Shown here in pieces: positions 1 to 11,800 of a stretch of DNA of 64,000 nucleotides. The notes below the pieces were generated by a model that saw only the letters and a program-made list of their open reading frames with translations, was not told the DNA's origin and ran no database searches. This DNA is from Tigriopus japonicus (taxonomy: Eukaryota > Arthropoda > Copepoda > Harpacticoida > Harpacticidae): positions 7,730,910-7,794,909 of the forward strand of contig CM021318.1 in assembly GCA_010645155.1 (NCBI GenBank), read 5' to 3'. Position 1 is the first letter of the stretch. Every line of letters begins with the position of its first letter. The translations under genes were made by a program, and so were the position numbers.

Positions 1-2177
1 AATTAAAAGTTACCAGCCAACAGCCTTTGATACATTTTTCCAATGAAAGACCTTTCTTCAATTGAGGCAGAAAAAGGTTCTCGAGTCTAGACTCAAATTG
101 GGAGGATTGCAATAAAGGAAAGCGGAACGAGCCAAAAGCTCTAATTTCGGCCCTTTGAACTCGAAATGCGATGAAAGGCGGGATCAAATTCGCAATTGGC
201 TCGAGGGACCATTCGTTTCTCCATCCACCGTCTAACAACCCGAAAAAACATGGCTTTTACGGGGAATTTAAGGATAAACCCGGGTAACAAAAACTACCAT
301 ACTTGGGTCGGAGTCTCAGGTGCCAAGCTAAAATAGAAGAAGGCCTTATGAAAGCGATATTTCTCATCTCCTTGGATTTGAGGCGGGGAACGTCCCCTGA
401 ATAAGCCTACCTTCTCCGGGATATCAGTACCAAGGAAGCTAAGAAATGAAGAAAAGTTTCCCATAAAAACGAAATTTGAGATATGCCCCATGTTGTTGGA
501 AGACGACGGACGATTAAATTCAAATCCAGATGGATCTCAAACTTGGTGGGATTGGAGGGATAAAGGAAAAACGGGGTTTGGAGCTGAATCGAGTGACAGG
601 AGATTGCGTTGGGTTTGAGTTCTAGAGTGTGGATCAATATTTGCGGACAATTGCCCCCATGCGCTATGGAAACGCAAACAATTCCAGACTCTCGGAAACT
701 GTTTGCCCCTGACACTGAGCTCTAAGCTTTTGAGTTAGAACCTTGGTCCAAAACGGCCCTATTTTTGTTGTTTTTGAATAAGCCTTGTTCTGAGGAGAAA
801 CCACTCACTGTCTAATAGTTTTCCTAGATGATTCATAATTGTATCCGACACCAAGAGCAACTTTTGTCATTCACGTAAATCAGTTGGTTGTTCCAGTAAG
901 TTTGGCAATCGGAAAACTGTCGTCTTGAGGAAAACAGGGCCAAGCGACAATCAGAAAGGCTCTTGTACTCATACTTTCACATGAATCACAACGTTTTTCA
1001 CATCCCAAATCGTCATCAAATCTGACACCAAAAAGTAATTTAAATACGTAATGCAGCAGAAAAGGCACCAAGTGGTCGTTAAATTAAGAACTAATGAATA
1101 AGGCACCACCGAAATTACTTTCCCGCTTGCTTGGACCGTAATCGCGCTTTACTAATATATGAGAGCTATGAATCTACATAAAACATACTCGCCATATTGT
1201 GACCCTTTTCCCAGTTTCATCCAAGGGTTTTTTTCTTTCTCAGAGATTGCACGGAAACCTCCGCCATGATTAGCCTATAATGGTCCACTCTCTAGAACGT
1301 AGTCCAGGCTTTCCGGTTTCGGTTTGCTCACAGAAAATGGTCCAACAACTGCTACTGTAGGATTTCTCTTGGCTCTCAACGGGAAAGGACCAATTTCAAA
1401 AGGTGTTTTCTTTCTGCTTTATGACGGTAGTTATTTTTCCCTCCGAGACACTGAAAAAATGGATCTACGTATATCCACGAGGCAATCTTATTTCTCGAGG
1501 TGGAAAATGGGGGAATAGCGACCTTTTCCGAAAATATTAGAGGAAATTGAGGATGAAGGCATGAGTATTAAGGGTACCGTAGTATTTTATCAGTCCATGA
1601 ATGTATTTAAAAAGAAAGAACCTGGCTTAAGATGCCCATTCATTTTTTAGAGGCCAGCTTAGGGATTTCCTCTTGAGATACACGAACATAACGGTCTGAG
1701 AAACGATGGCTTTTGTTGAAGAAATGGCCATGTTTTTCATGAGATTTTGTGCAATGGTCTTTGTTGGAAATCCCACAGACGGATGAGGGTTGGAACGACT
1801 GTTTTCCCCTCTGGAACGATATGAAAAAGATGAACATAGAGATTCCATCCCATTGGTTTCACACATCATTTATCATTGCCAACCAAAGCAATCTCGTGTC
1901 AGTCCAAGAGCCATATTTTGACAGGCAGGTCTCAAAAACAGATCTTTGGGGAAAAGCTACTTCCTCCCATATCAAGGTTTCGAATGAGTCCTTTTCTCCT
2001 GAAATTCCGTTGCACATAAGTAGAATTCCATCCATTATCCGCTTGTCCCAGGGTTCGAACCAGAGTGAACTGGATGGAGAGAAAACTTGGATTAAGGTGT
2101 TAGCCAAAAGGCTATAAATCAGGTAGGGATTTCTTGACCAAGATTACGTGGCTCAAACACAGAAACAAATGCACGCA

Positions 2178-2222
2178 GATGATGATGATGATGATGGTAG
2201 ATGTTGTTGTTGTTGTTGTTGT
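2178..2222. repeat. Trinucleotide microsatellites (GAT)n and (TGT)n
   Basis: A short run of GAT triplets is followed a few bases later by about six TGT triplets. Both are simple sequence repeats in non-coding DNA. Confidence 0.8.
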
Positions 2223-2931
2223 TATTGTGATGTGTTGGTTGTGGCAACCAATGTACTAGTCGTCCTCTTGATGTTGATCTGAGTGTGCTTGAGCCATCAT
2301 TTTTCACTTTCCCCTATTCACGTCTTCCCAACCCCTAGGCTGACTTTCTTAAGGCCTAAAGGCCTTTAAGCGACCTTCGCCGGTATGGTGAATACTTGTG
2401 TCTTTGAAGAAAACGCTGACCTCAGCGGTTGAATGCGAACAAGGCACGCTTCTTAGAACTTGGAACAGTCATTTGAGCGACCTTAATGCTATTACCTGAT
2501 TTGGAAATCTAAGACCAACTTGAGCGTATTTCCAATGAATATCCCAAGCTTCATGGACCCAATACGAGTCCTCAACAAATATTGGTCATCCCGCGTTGTA
2601 ATCGTAGTCTGGCCAGTTATTTTGCCATAGTCTTGAACGAGGCCGCATCTTGATGGCAGTTATCGTGGGACATTCACAAAAATATAGACGAATAGCAAAC
2701 GGAGGAACGAGGCCGCAGGGTTTCCTCCTCCTTGGAACGACCTCCATTGTTCTTAGCCAGTGTTATTCGTCTCATGCTCTGGTGAGAGAAAAGAGCGAAC
2801 CTAGGATGGAGACCGACCTTCCCAAGCTAGAGCAAGTCATTCAATACAGCCTTCGTCGGGGTAGCTCAAAGCAAAAGTGGACTCTTATCCTTCTCATTCC
2901 TCTCGGCGCCTTCCACGGACTCGACTCTGTG

Positions 2932-2961
2932 GGTCCCTCTTGGTCCCTCTTGGTCCCTCTT
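2932..2961. repeat. Three exact copies of a 10-bp unit
   Basis: GGTCCCTCTT is repeated three times head to tail. It is a minor local duplication with no evident function. Confidence 0.8.
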
Positions 2962-4713
2962 ACTTGGTCCGTTCGGCATACGTACAAAGAGGATCGTCCA
3001 CGGAGTCAGACGAGCATAAAGATTCATTGCTGTCGTTTTATGGCTGTGCACCAATCCTGGATGGAACAACTACCCGACAGTACTGTACACCGAACAATTT
3101 GACTGTTGAGGAGCGGTGGACGACGCCCAAGACTCTGTTAGACCCAGAGGAATAGTTGTAAATCGGACTTAGGAGTCCGCGATTCTGCTCCTTAGTCATT
3201 TCATTCTTATTCCGCTTCAAACTGTGTTTCAAATGCCTCCAATCTTCATGGCCTTCTCCATTCCACATAGCAAGTGAAAATGGAACAAAGAGGAAATTAA
3301 TGGCCCGCCTTTTTAAGACGTATCAAGGTGGTTAAGAAAGTAGGACGGGTCTTTTTTGTTCCGCCTCTCCTCGATTTATCTCCGGACAGTGGCAAATTCT
3401 TCTCGGCAGGGTCTGTGTTAACCAGATACAAGGCCGTCCTTTTCATGCTCAAATGAATAAAGGTCTCCATTATCCTCTAAACCCCGATTTACAAAAAGCT
3501 GGCGTTAAACATGACAAAGGCTAGTTTGTTCTTGAGGAGAAAAAGAGGCTCCGCTGAAATACACTACAAAGACTATTTTGCCCTTTCGAACCGAAAATAG
3601 CACAATATATTGGATGTTCTTTAAAGCAAGGTCATGGTTGTTGTAGCAGTAAAAGTAGTAGTAGCACGAGAGAGGTGCCGTGACGAAGACCAATGTAAAC
3701 CTTTAGAGACATCAATTAATCCATCAATGTCGAACAGAAAAGCCGGACAAGCCAACCAAGCGGTTAGCCTCGTGGACGAGCCCATCTCCTGCAAGTCTGA
3801 CGGACTGAATGCTTGGAACTTGGAACAGATGAAATCGAATCAGGAGCCAACGAGCATGTGAAGGGGGCAAACATGTGGAACTGACATGTTTTTTGCAAGC
3901 AAAAAAACTTGGCTGTTTACTCGTCTTCACTCAATTGGGATGAAGAAAAATAACATGACGAAAGTGTGTGTTTATCATCGATACACTCTGTAGACAGGAT
4001 CAAGCTCTGAAAACATCATCTTCTCCAACAAATCCAACAAATGTGTAGAAGGAGTTCGTTCTTTTATACCAATAAATGCTGTGTGTTATAGAACTTTCGC
4101 CATCAGAAATGGCAACTCCGAGCAAGTGATTTTTATCGTGACTAACTTAAAATAAACAACTAGAATTTATTATCCGAAATTTTGTCGTCTGTTTAATATT
4201 TCGATGTTTTGAGGAGCATTTTCACAATTCTACTTGAATGTTACATTGCGACACGTCTCTGAATGCGCACTTAATAGTAAAAATGTATTTTCGCAATGGC
4301 TAACTTTTCATAAATAGTGAAAAGAGATGTGTGCCAAGTCGTAAGTGCATTTAAGTGCGACCAAGTGAAACTATTTCGGGGTTTTGTTAAGCCCTTGGTT
4401 TCCAACGAAAACAATCCAATTTGGCAACGTTTCTTTGGGCCATCACTATTTATCAAGGATTAAATGCAGTTCCCAATCTTTTTCCAATACGATATTAAGA
4501 AGACGTTCGCTTTCTTCTGTTTCTTTCCAATAAAATGTCTGCGAAATAGCTTAATATCTGACTGAATTTTGGCGCTTCGAGAGAGAAAAGGGGGATTCTT
4601 TTGCACATTATGTGTGTTCTCTATTTGTTTCACTTTTGTGCATTAGATTTAAAGGCAATGATGGTGTATGAAAAAAAACATCCGATACTTGAGAGTTGAT
4701 ATTAGGCCGCATG

Positions 4714-4893
4714 TTAACGCAGCTAATTCAAAAAGCGAGAGTACACCAAAATCAAGTCAGATTATCATTTGTTGAGTATATACTCACCCCAGCTCCTGTG
4801 TTTCAAACACAACAGCTGTCGAGAGTATATACTCTAGGCACGTCAATCTGACTTGATTTTGTGTACTCTTGCATTTTGAATTAACTGCGTTAA
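4714..4893. mobile_element. Foldback MITE with TTAA at both ends
   Basis: The two ends are inverted copies of about 50 bp. The left arm begins TTAACGCAGCTAATTC and runs to AAAATCAAGTCAGATT; the right arm is its reverse complement with a few mismatches and ends in GCGTTAA. The roughly 70-bp middle holds a second small palindrome around GAGTATATACTC. The terminal TTAA suggests a TTAA-targeting (piggyBac-like) origin, but no transposase is present, so the superfamily is an inference. A second member lies at 29792-30005. Confidence 0.65.
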
Positions 4894-5809
4894 TCAAAAT
4901 GAAAAATTAGTGCGAAATTCGAAGCAAACATCTCTTGAAGACGAAATGAAAATATTGTGGAACAATATGTGGAATAAATTTTTCCCAATGGCGTCAATCC
5001 TGTGTGAAACTCCAAAAGAATTTCGACAGGAATCGAAGCTCCATTTACCAAAAGCACTTGCTCCGTGCAGCAATTTCATGTTAAAGCACAGTCAAGACTG
5101 TAATCGACGAATCTGGCCTAATGCACATTGAACTAAGAGTAAGTGAGTGTTCTCGTGCAATAGCAGATGCCATTTCTTTGGCTCCATTTGGAAGCAACTC
5201 ACGTATTATGACTCGTATCCATCCACCATCCGTCTTCATCGCCTAGTCCACAATTGCCTCCAAAGAGGCTTCAGAACATCGTTGAGGGACTCTTGCGTCG
5301 AAATGTGAGTCCAAAGTTTGCTGGCTCCTGTGGGAGCTTCTCCTGCCATGTGTAACTAGAGTAGAGAAAAGGGCCCAAGGCTCCCATTAGTGGAGAAATT
5401 TTCACGGAATGTTCTCAAAAGAGACACATGTCTATGGGAAACGAGCCCTTTAGCCTAGAAAGTTAAGCAGTTTGCTGGCTTTGTTCCACTTGCCTCAAAC
5501 CTGTTTCAAAAGCATATTGGTTTCAAGGTGTAAACAGGATTCAACTTATTTTGATTCCTTAGGAATTACGAAGCCCCTTTGGCCATACTAGGCAAATGTC
5601 TTTGGGCTGTCTCAAATAGAAATGTGCAGTCGGGCCATTTTTTGTGCATCTGCGCTTTTAGGAAGTCATTCATATCTGTCACTTGTCACTCACGACCTCA
5701 TTTCTGCACAAAAATAGGGCTCTTCCCATAAACATAACATGAAAGACAACTCAGAGATACCCCTGGGGGATTACATAATTAAAAATGGTTCGCTTTTTTG
5801 GTCTTCCAG

Positions 5810-8800
5810 GCTTGCTTTCGTGGGACGTGGATACATGCCACGTGGATTTCCATTCAGAACTAAATGTGATTGTGGAAAGTGCCCCACCAGGCGAGGAATT
5901 GAAAGGAGGTGCATAAACTTTTTTTCACTTTTAGATGGGAGCCTCCATTCTATATTTTATGCATTTTCCCCTTCATGCCTTTTTATGGCTTTTCAGGAGA
6001 ACGTCTGATCCAGTTTGCTTCGGACAATCTGGTGGTGGAGGTTCTGATCAATCCTCAACTGTACACTCTCCAACAATGTATGCGGAACATGCTCAGCAGC
6101 TTTACCAAGCACCGTCATATCATTCATGGAGGATATACATTCGTTGGCACCGGAGCGTGGGTTCTTCAAGTAATCTAGCTCTAATTTATAATCAATCGTT
6201 GGGTATGCTTCGTCGGGCTTAGACTACATGGGCTTTTCATTGTACCCTTAGGATGGTGCCTACCCTTACCACGAGTTCTCTCACACCTTTGATGAATATG
6301 ACATCCAGCGCGTGATGAGAGCCTATGAGAACAGTATTACCATCAATCTTCATTGTTGTGCTGAAGGAGAATGGTCCCAAGAGCGGATCAATAAGGAACA
6401 ATACACGGAATTTTGTCAGGTGAGATCGATTGGTTCAAGCACGTGACGTTATCAAAAATAAACATTTTTTCTCCAAAACTTCAGGTCAAATTAAACCCAC
6501 CAGAAGTCATCCAGGACATGACTGTTATTGAGAGCTTCCTGAACTACGTCGGTCCATTCTTGGTACCACAGTCTACTCAGCAAGCATTGCCACCGTCAGA
6601 TGTGGTCGGAAACATCCGGTTCAGTCACCCAACCTTATACGTCTTCCCAGGGGGCCAGGGAGACTCGGCACTCTTTGGAATTAACGGCTTTAATATGCTG
6701 ATTGATGGAGGCTTCAGTCGCAAAGCTTGCTTCTGGGATTTTTCTCGCCACTTGGATCGATTGGATGCCATATTGATCACTCGCTTGAGTAACGAGAACA
6801 CTTGTGGAATGTCAGCCTTGCTTCAACGCAAGACCATGAGCGCTCTCTACCCTCAAATTGGTCACGTCTTTGCTAATCTCCCGATTAAGGCTCAAATGCA
6901 GTCTTCCACCACTCATCCCGACAAAAGTGAAGAAGGAAAAAGCGCCAAGGGTGCAGACGATAACCTGCTCATTAATGTGATAGAGGAAGGTAACTTCATG
7001 CTTGACAACTTGCGTATCCTGAATCTGAAGCCACAGATTTGCTTCCGAGAACGAAGCTGCGAGCCCATCAACCTTTATCATAAAGTTGGGCACGGAAAGC
7101 TGGACATGTATGTTGTGAACCCGGGCAAAGACGCAAAAGAACTGAAGGAGTTCATGGAACGATGGAACGAAAACTCACAGACTCTGGGCAACTTTCGATC
7201 TGGGATTAACATTGACGGCAAGGAGCTTTGGCTACCCATTGCAAACTTAGTGTCCATCTGTGCCTTGGTGGTGTGGATTCCAGATGATCCTAACGACACT
7301 GTGACCAGGCTGTTGTTTCCTGGAAGCACACCGCAACATAAGATCCTACGAGGACTGGAAAAGTTAAAGTCATTGGAATTTATTCAAAAGAGAGTCTGTC
7401 TATCAGGATCCTTGCCGAAAGCCAAACCAGCGAGTCCAGCCGCCAAATCATCTGGATATGGAAAGCGAGAAATGTCGAGTCAGCGGCAAAGCAGTGTGAC
7501 CTCGTCAAAGAGAGTGCCCAGAAATGTTTCAAGCACCCGCGAATTCGGCTCAGACAAGTTATCTGAACGCGGGGATCGATTAGAATCTCGACATCGCAGA
7601 ATCAGGTCTGAGTCTACAACAAAGCAGCAGATTCGAACTTCTCGGGAAAAGATGGATGATGAGAAAAAACAGGTTCCTGAGGTAAAAGAAAGAAGAACCA
7701 AGGTCAGTGTGACCAAAAAGTCCGAAGACAAGAATCTAAAAGAACAGAAAAACCAAGTTGCCGAGGCCAAGTTAAAGGAGAACAAAAAGGAGGCCAACAC
7801 TGCCATCAAGTCCAGAGTGGTTGCAAAATCCACGAGGCCTAAAGTAACGGAAAAATCCAGCATTACTGCAACAGCTACGCCATCATCAACTACAGCTTCC
7901 TCAATGAATAAGAGTAGTGCCATTTCGTCAAGCCGAAGCTCGATCACAAAATCCGGAGCTTCAAAGCTTTCCAAGGATGCTTCCAATAAAACCAAAAAGG
8001 CAGCAGATACCAAGTCCAAGAGAGATGCAAAGCCTATTCGAGGTGGCTCGGGAAAAGGTGCCGCAGCTACCATTGCCACAGGAACTACCGCTGTACTTGT
8101 TGGAGCTGCTGCGGTAGCTACAAGTACTTTGAAAGGGTCATCAAATGAAACTCCTGTTGGAGCTAACAAAGAAGATGAACAAGAATCTATTGTTGAAAAG
8201 CACCAGATTGAAGAAATGGAACACGAGCCTGTGGACCATGTTGATGATATTGAGCCTGAGCTGGAACGAATCAAAGATGAGGATGATGACGCTCAAGACC
8301 ATGTTATTCGTGAGGCAGATATTCCCACGGAAGAATTGAAAGAGCCTTCCCCAAAAGAATCCCCACCGACGGCATTGCCTTTAGCCATCGAAAAGGAAGT
8401 TAAAACACCCTTGGCTCATATCAAGACCCCAGATGAAGTGGATGACCTTCCTGAACACGAGGCAGTGGAACCAGAAGCTGGAGAAGACCAAGCCGAAGGC
8501 TCCAATGATCAAACTGAGGAAGAGAAAATAACCCAAGATCTACAAGAAAAGGAGCAGATTCATGATGTTGAGGAAAAATCCCTGGAAATTCCTCTTCCCC
8601 AAGATGCAGATCGTGTTGCTCAAACTCCGGAATCGGAGGGCGTTCAACAACAAAAGGACATGTCCGAAATCATTGTTGAGCAAACTAATATCGAAATGAG
8701 ACGGCAGGATGAAGCAGAAATCGAGAAAGAAGAAAAAGATGAGGAGGGTTCAGGACTCGTTGCGCAATTAAAGGACACTGTTGAACATGTGAGAGACATT

Positions 8801-11800
8801 GTTGTTGATACCTTCCAATCTGAAGATAAAGTTTCTCAAGAAGAAGCCCAAGAATCACTATCGGCTCATAATGAAAAGGACAACTCTAAGGAGCAAGACT
8901 TGGAATGCACATCTTCAAGAAAGAATGAACAAGACATCGATGTAGAAAAGCAAGAAATTGAAGAAAACATTATTCAAGAAAGGCAGGCAGACACCTTTCA
9001 AAGCATTCCCAAAACAGAACAGACTCAAGAAGAAAAATCTTCGGCGAAAGATGCGACCGAAACTCTGGATGATCAACTTGAACAAGAAAACGAAGAAAAG
9101 GATATTTCACTTAATCAGACAAAAGAAGACAGTAATCAGGAAGAATTCAATCAGAGTTCAAAGCAAGACAAGCAAGATGATGAACGGGATGACACGTCTG
9201 CTCCTTCACAAGAGACGGATCAGACATTGGATCAAGAAGTCAAAGAAGACATTGAGCCTTCAAAAGCTAACGTTCAGAGTCAAGAACCAGTCAAAGAAAT
9301 TGAGAGCCAACCTCAAGAAACAACAAAGCCTGAATCCAAAGGTTTCTTTGCTAAGCTAAAAGATGCTGTTGATGACGTTAAAGATTACTTCGGAGATCAT
9401 GAAGACAAGGCCACAAAGGCTGATGAAAGTCCTCAATCTCCAAAAGGTTCGCAAGATACAGAGGAAGAGGCAGACTTGATTGAAGCTTCAGATGTAAAGG
9501 TTCAATCTGTCAAGGAACAATATCCTGACGAGGATAAGGAAGAAATGGAACCCATGGCTTCGCCAAAGGAGCCCGTCACTGAAGAGGCGCCATTGGAAAA
9601 CCCTCTTATTGAAACGTCCCCTACTACCCACGAAACTGGATCAGAAACTCAAACAGGCGAAGATTTCCCTCAGGAAGATGAAACTTCAGCTGAATTGAAA
9701 GAGGCTGCCGGGAAAAAGCAAACACATGAAGCTGACGAAGTGTTAAAAGATGTCGAGGAATCACAATCCCCAAAGCCAGATGATCAAGAACATTTGGAAC
9801 CGACACACCCACCTTCCAAGGAAATATATCAGATTGATGATGAAAAAGAAATTGCTAACACAACGGATCAAGCATCTGCAAATGAAGATCCCATTGAGGA
9901 GCAAAATTTGAAACCACACTTTGGGAATCCCGCTGAGGGAACTGTGGACAAAGATGAAACCAAAGCACAAAGATCAAAGTCCCCCGAAAACATTTCAGCA
10001 TGTGAAGTAATCAGTAAGTTAGCTGACCATGAAAAGATACAGCCTCCATCCCTTAAAGATGTTCCAAATGAAGAAGGACAAAGCCTCAAGGAATCCCAAA
10101 ATATGGAAGTAGATGAAGAAAATTCATTCAAAACTTCAAAGGATGAGGATGCAAGCTCCTCGATATTACACGATGAAATGTCTAAGACCACTGAAGCAGA
10201 CATGGATTCAACAACACCTAAAGAAGAGGAAGTAGATCAAGATTTTGTTGCAAATACTTCTAAAGACGATAATGTGAGAATTGATATTCCAAATGAAGAA
10301 GATCCAAATTTGAAGGATTCAAAAGAAGAAGATCCAGATTTGATGGATTCAAAAGAAGAAGATCCAGGTTTGAAGGATTCAAAAGAAGAAGATCCAGGCT
10401 TGAAAGATTCAAAAGAAGAAGATCCAGGCTTGAAAGATTCAGAAAAAGAAGATCCAGGTTTTAAAGATTCCAAAGAAGATGTGGATTCCAAGACTCCAAA
10501 AGATCAAGAGCAGGATTTTAACACTGAAGAAATGGTTTTGAAGACTCCAGAGAAAAAGGAATCAGATGCCAAGACTCCCAAGGATAAAGAGTCAGCTTTG
10601 AATACTCCAAAAGATAAAGAAGTGTGTTCCAAGACTCCAAAAGAGGAAGAGGCTGGCTTGAAGACTCCAAAAGAGGAGGAGGCAGGCTCCAAGCCTCCAA
10701 ATGAGGAAGAGGCTGCNNNNNNNNNNNNNNNNNNNNNNNNNNNNNNNNNNNNNNNNNNNNNNNNNNNNNNNNNNNNNNNNNNNNNNNNNNNNNNNNNNNN
10801 NNNNNNNNNNNNNNNNNNNNNNNNNNNNNNNNNNNNNNNNNNNNNNNNNNNNNNNNNNNNNNNNNNNNNNNNNNNNNNNNNNNNNNNNNNNNNNNNNNNN
10901 NNNNNNNNNNNNNNNNNNNNNNNNNNNNNNNNNNNNNNNNNNNNNNNNNNNNNNNNNNNNNNNNNNNNNGCTCCAAGTCTCCAAAAGGGAAAGAGGCTGG
11001 CTTGAAGACTCCAAAAGAGGAGGAGGCAGGCTCCAAGACTCCAAAAGAGGAAGAGGCTGGCTCCAAGTCTCCAAAAGGGAAAGAGGTAGACTCCAAGACT
11101 CTATTAGAGGAAGGTACAGGTTCAAAGGCTCCAAAAGGTCAAGATGATGGAGCCAGTACTTCAGGAGATCTAGTTGATGGTGCTAACACTTCAACAGAGG
11201 AAGAGGCAGGTTCTAAGACTCCAATGGACAAAGTAACTGCTCCTATGGCCGCCAAAGAGGATAATGAAGATGATAATTTAAGAACTTCCATGGGCGAAGC
11301 TTCAATTTCAAAGACAGTTTCAGACGACGTGGCTTCTGAAAGCAATAAAGATGTTCTCAACATTATTTCTGCTTCAAGTGAAGAATCGAAATTGGATGCC
11401 GGATCTTTATCTCCCATTGGAGTGGGTGAAGAGGAAGAAAAAGAATTGGAAAAGCCAATGGGCTCAGGACATCAGTCTCCAAAAGAGGAAAGGGATCAAA
11501 AAGTGATTTCTGTACCCTCATCTCCCAAAGGATCCTCTCCTATCCCAATATCAATCGAAAATGACAAAAATGATCGGACAAGTATCAAAGAATCATCCCC
11601 ATCCACAGATGAAGCTTCATCAAAAGATATTCCTCTCCCTTCCAACGAGATTGTAATGAGTTCTGCCTTTGTCCCAGACGAGGAACCCATTTCAAAGGAT
11701 GATACATCTAAGGATGCACATTTTGAAGGAGAAAAGTCTCCTCAAGCTGATCAATCCGTCGAAGTCCTGTCTGAAAATAAGAAAGAGACAGATCAAGCAA

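Larger units (their letters stand above)
1..5809. other. Region upstream of the first recognised futsch exon; no supported gene
   Basis: I find no exon that I can support here. The longest open frames (1749-2117 and 2650-3102, plus strand) have no recognisable domain and overlap equally open frames on the other strand, so they look like chance. The 5' end of futsch (start codon and the exon encoding the strand-helix just before its LLSWDVD motif) should lie in this stretch or further left, but I could not locate it. Contents otherwise are two simple repeats and one foldback element, listed separately. Confidence 0.5.

Noticed and set aside
2041..2070. GGTTCGAACC resembling a tRNA T-arm
   Set aside because: No A box, no anticodon arm and no acceptor stem could be found around it.
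1749..2117. 122-codon open frame on the plus strand
   Set aside because: No domain, no splice context, and the opposite strand is equally open over the same stretch.
2650..3102. 150-codon open frame on the plus strand
   Set aside because: No recognisable feature; it includes a tandem GGTCCCTCTT repeat, and overlapping frames are also open.
5225..5292. A frame encoding PKRLQNIVEGLLRRN before a GTGAGT donor, as a possible earlier futsch exon
   Set aside because: It resembles the helix preceding the LLSWDVD motif, but the GTGAGT donor is phase 0 while the next exon needs phase 1. The conserved strand that should precede it is absent.
7480..8274. 264-codon minus-strand frame inside futsch
   Set aside because: It is the antisense shadow of the Ser/Lys/Glu-rich futsch coding sequence; similar shadows occur along the whole 17.5-kb exon.
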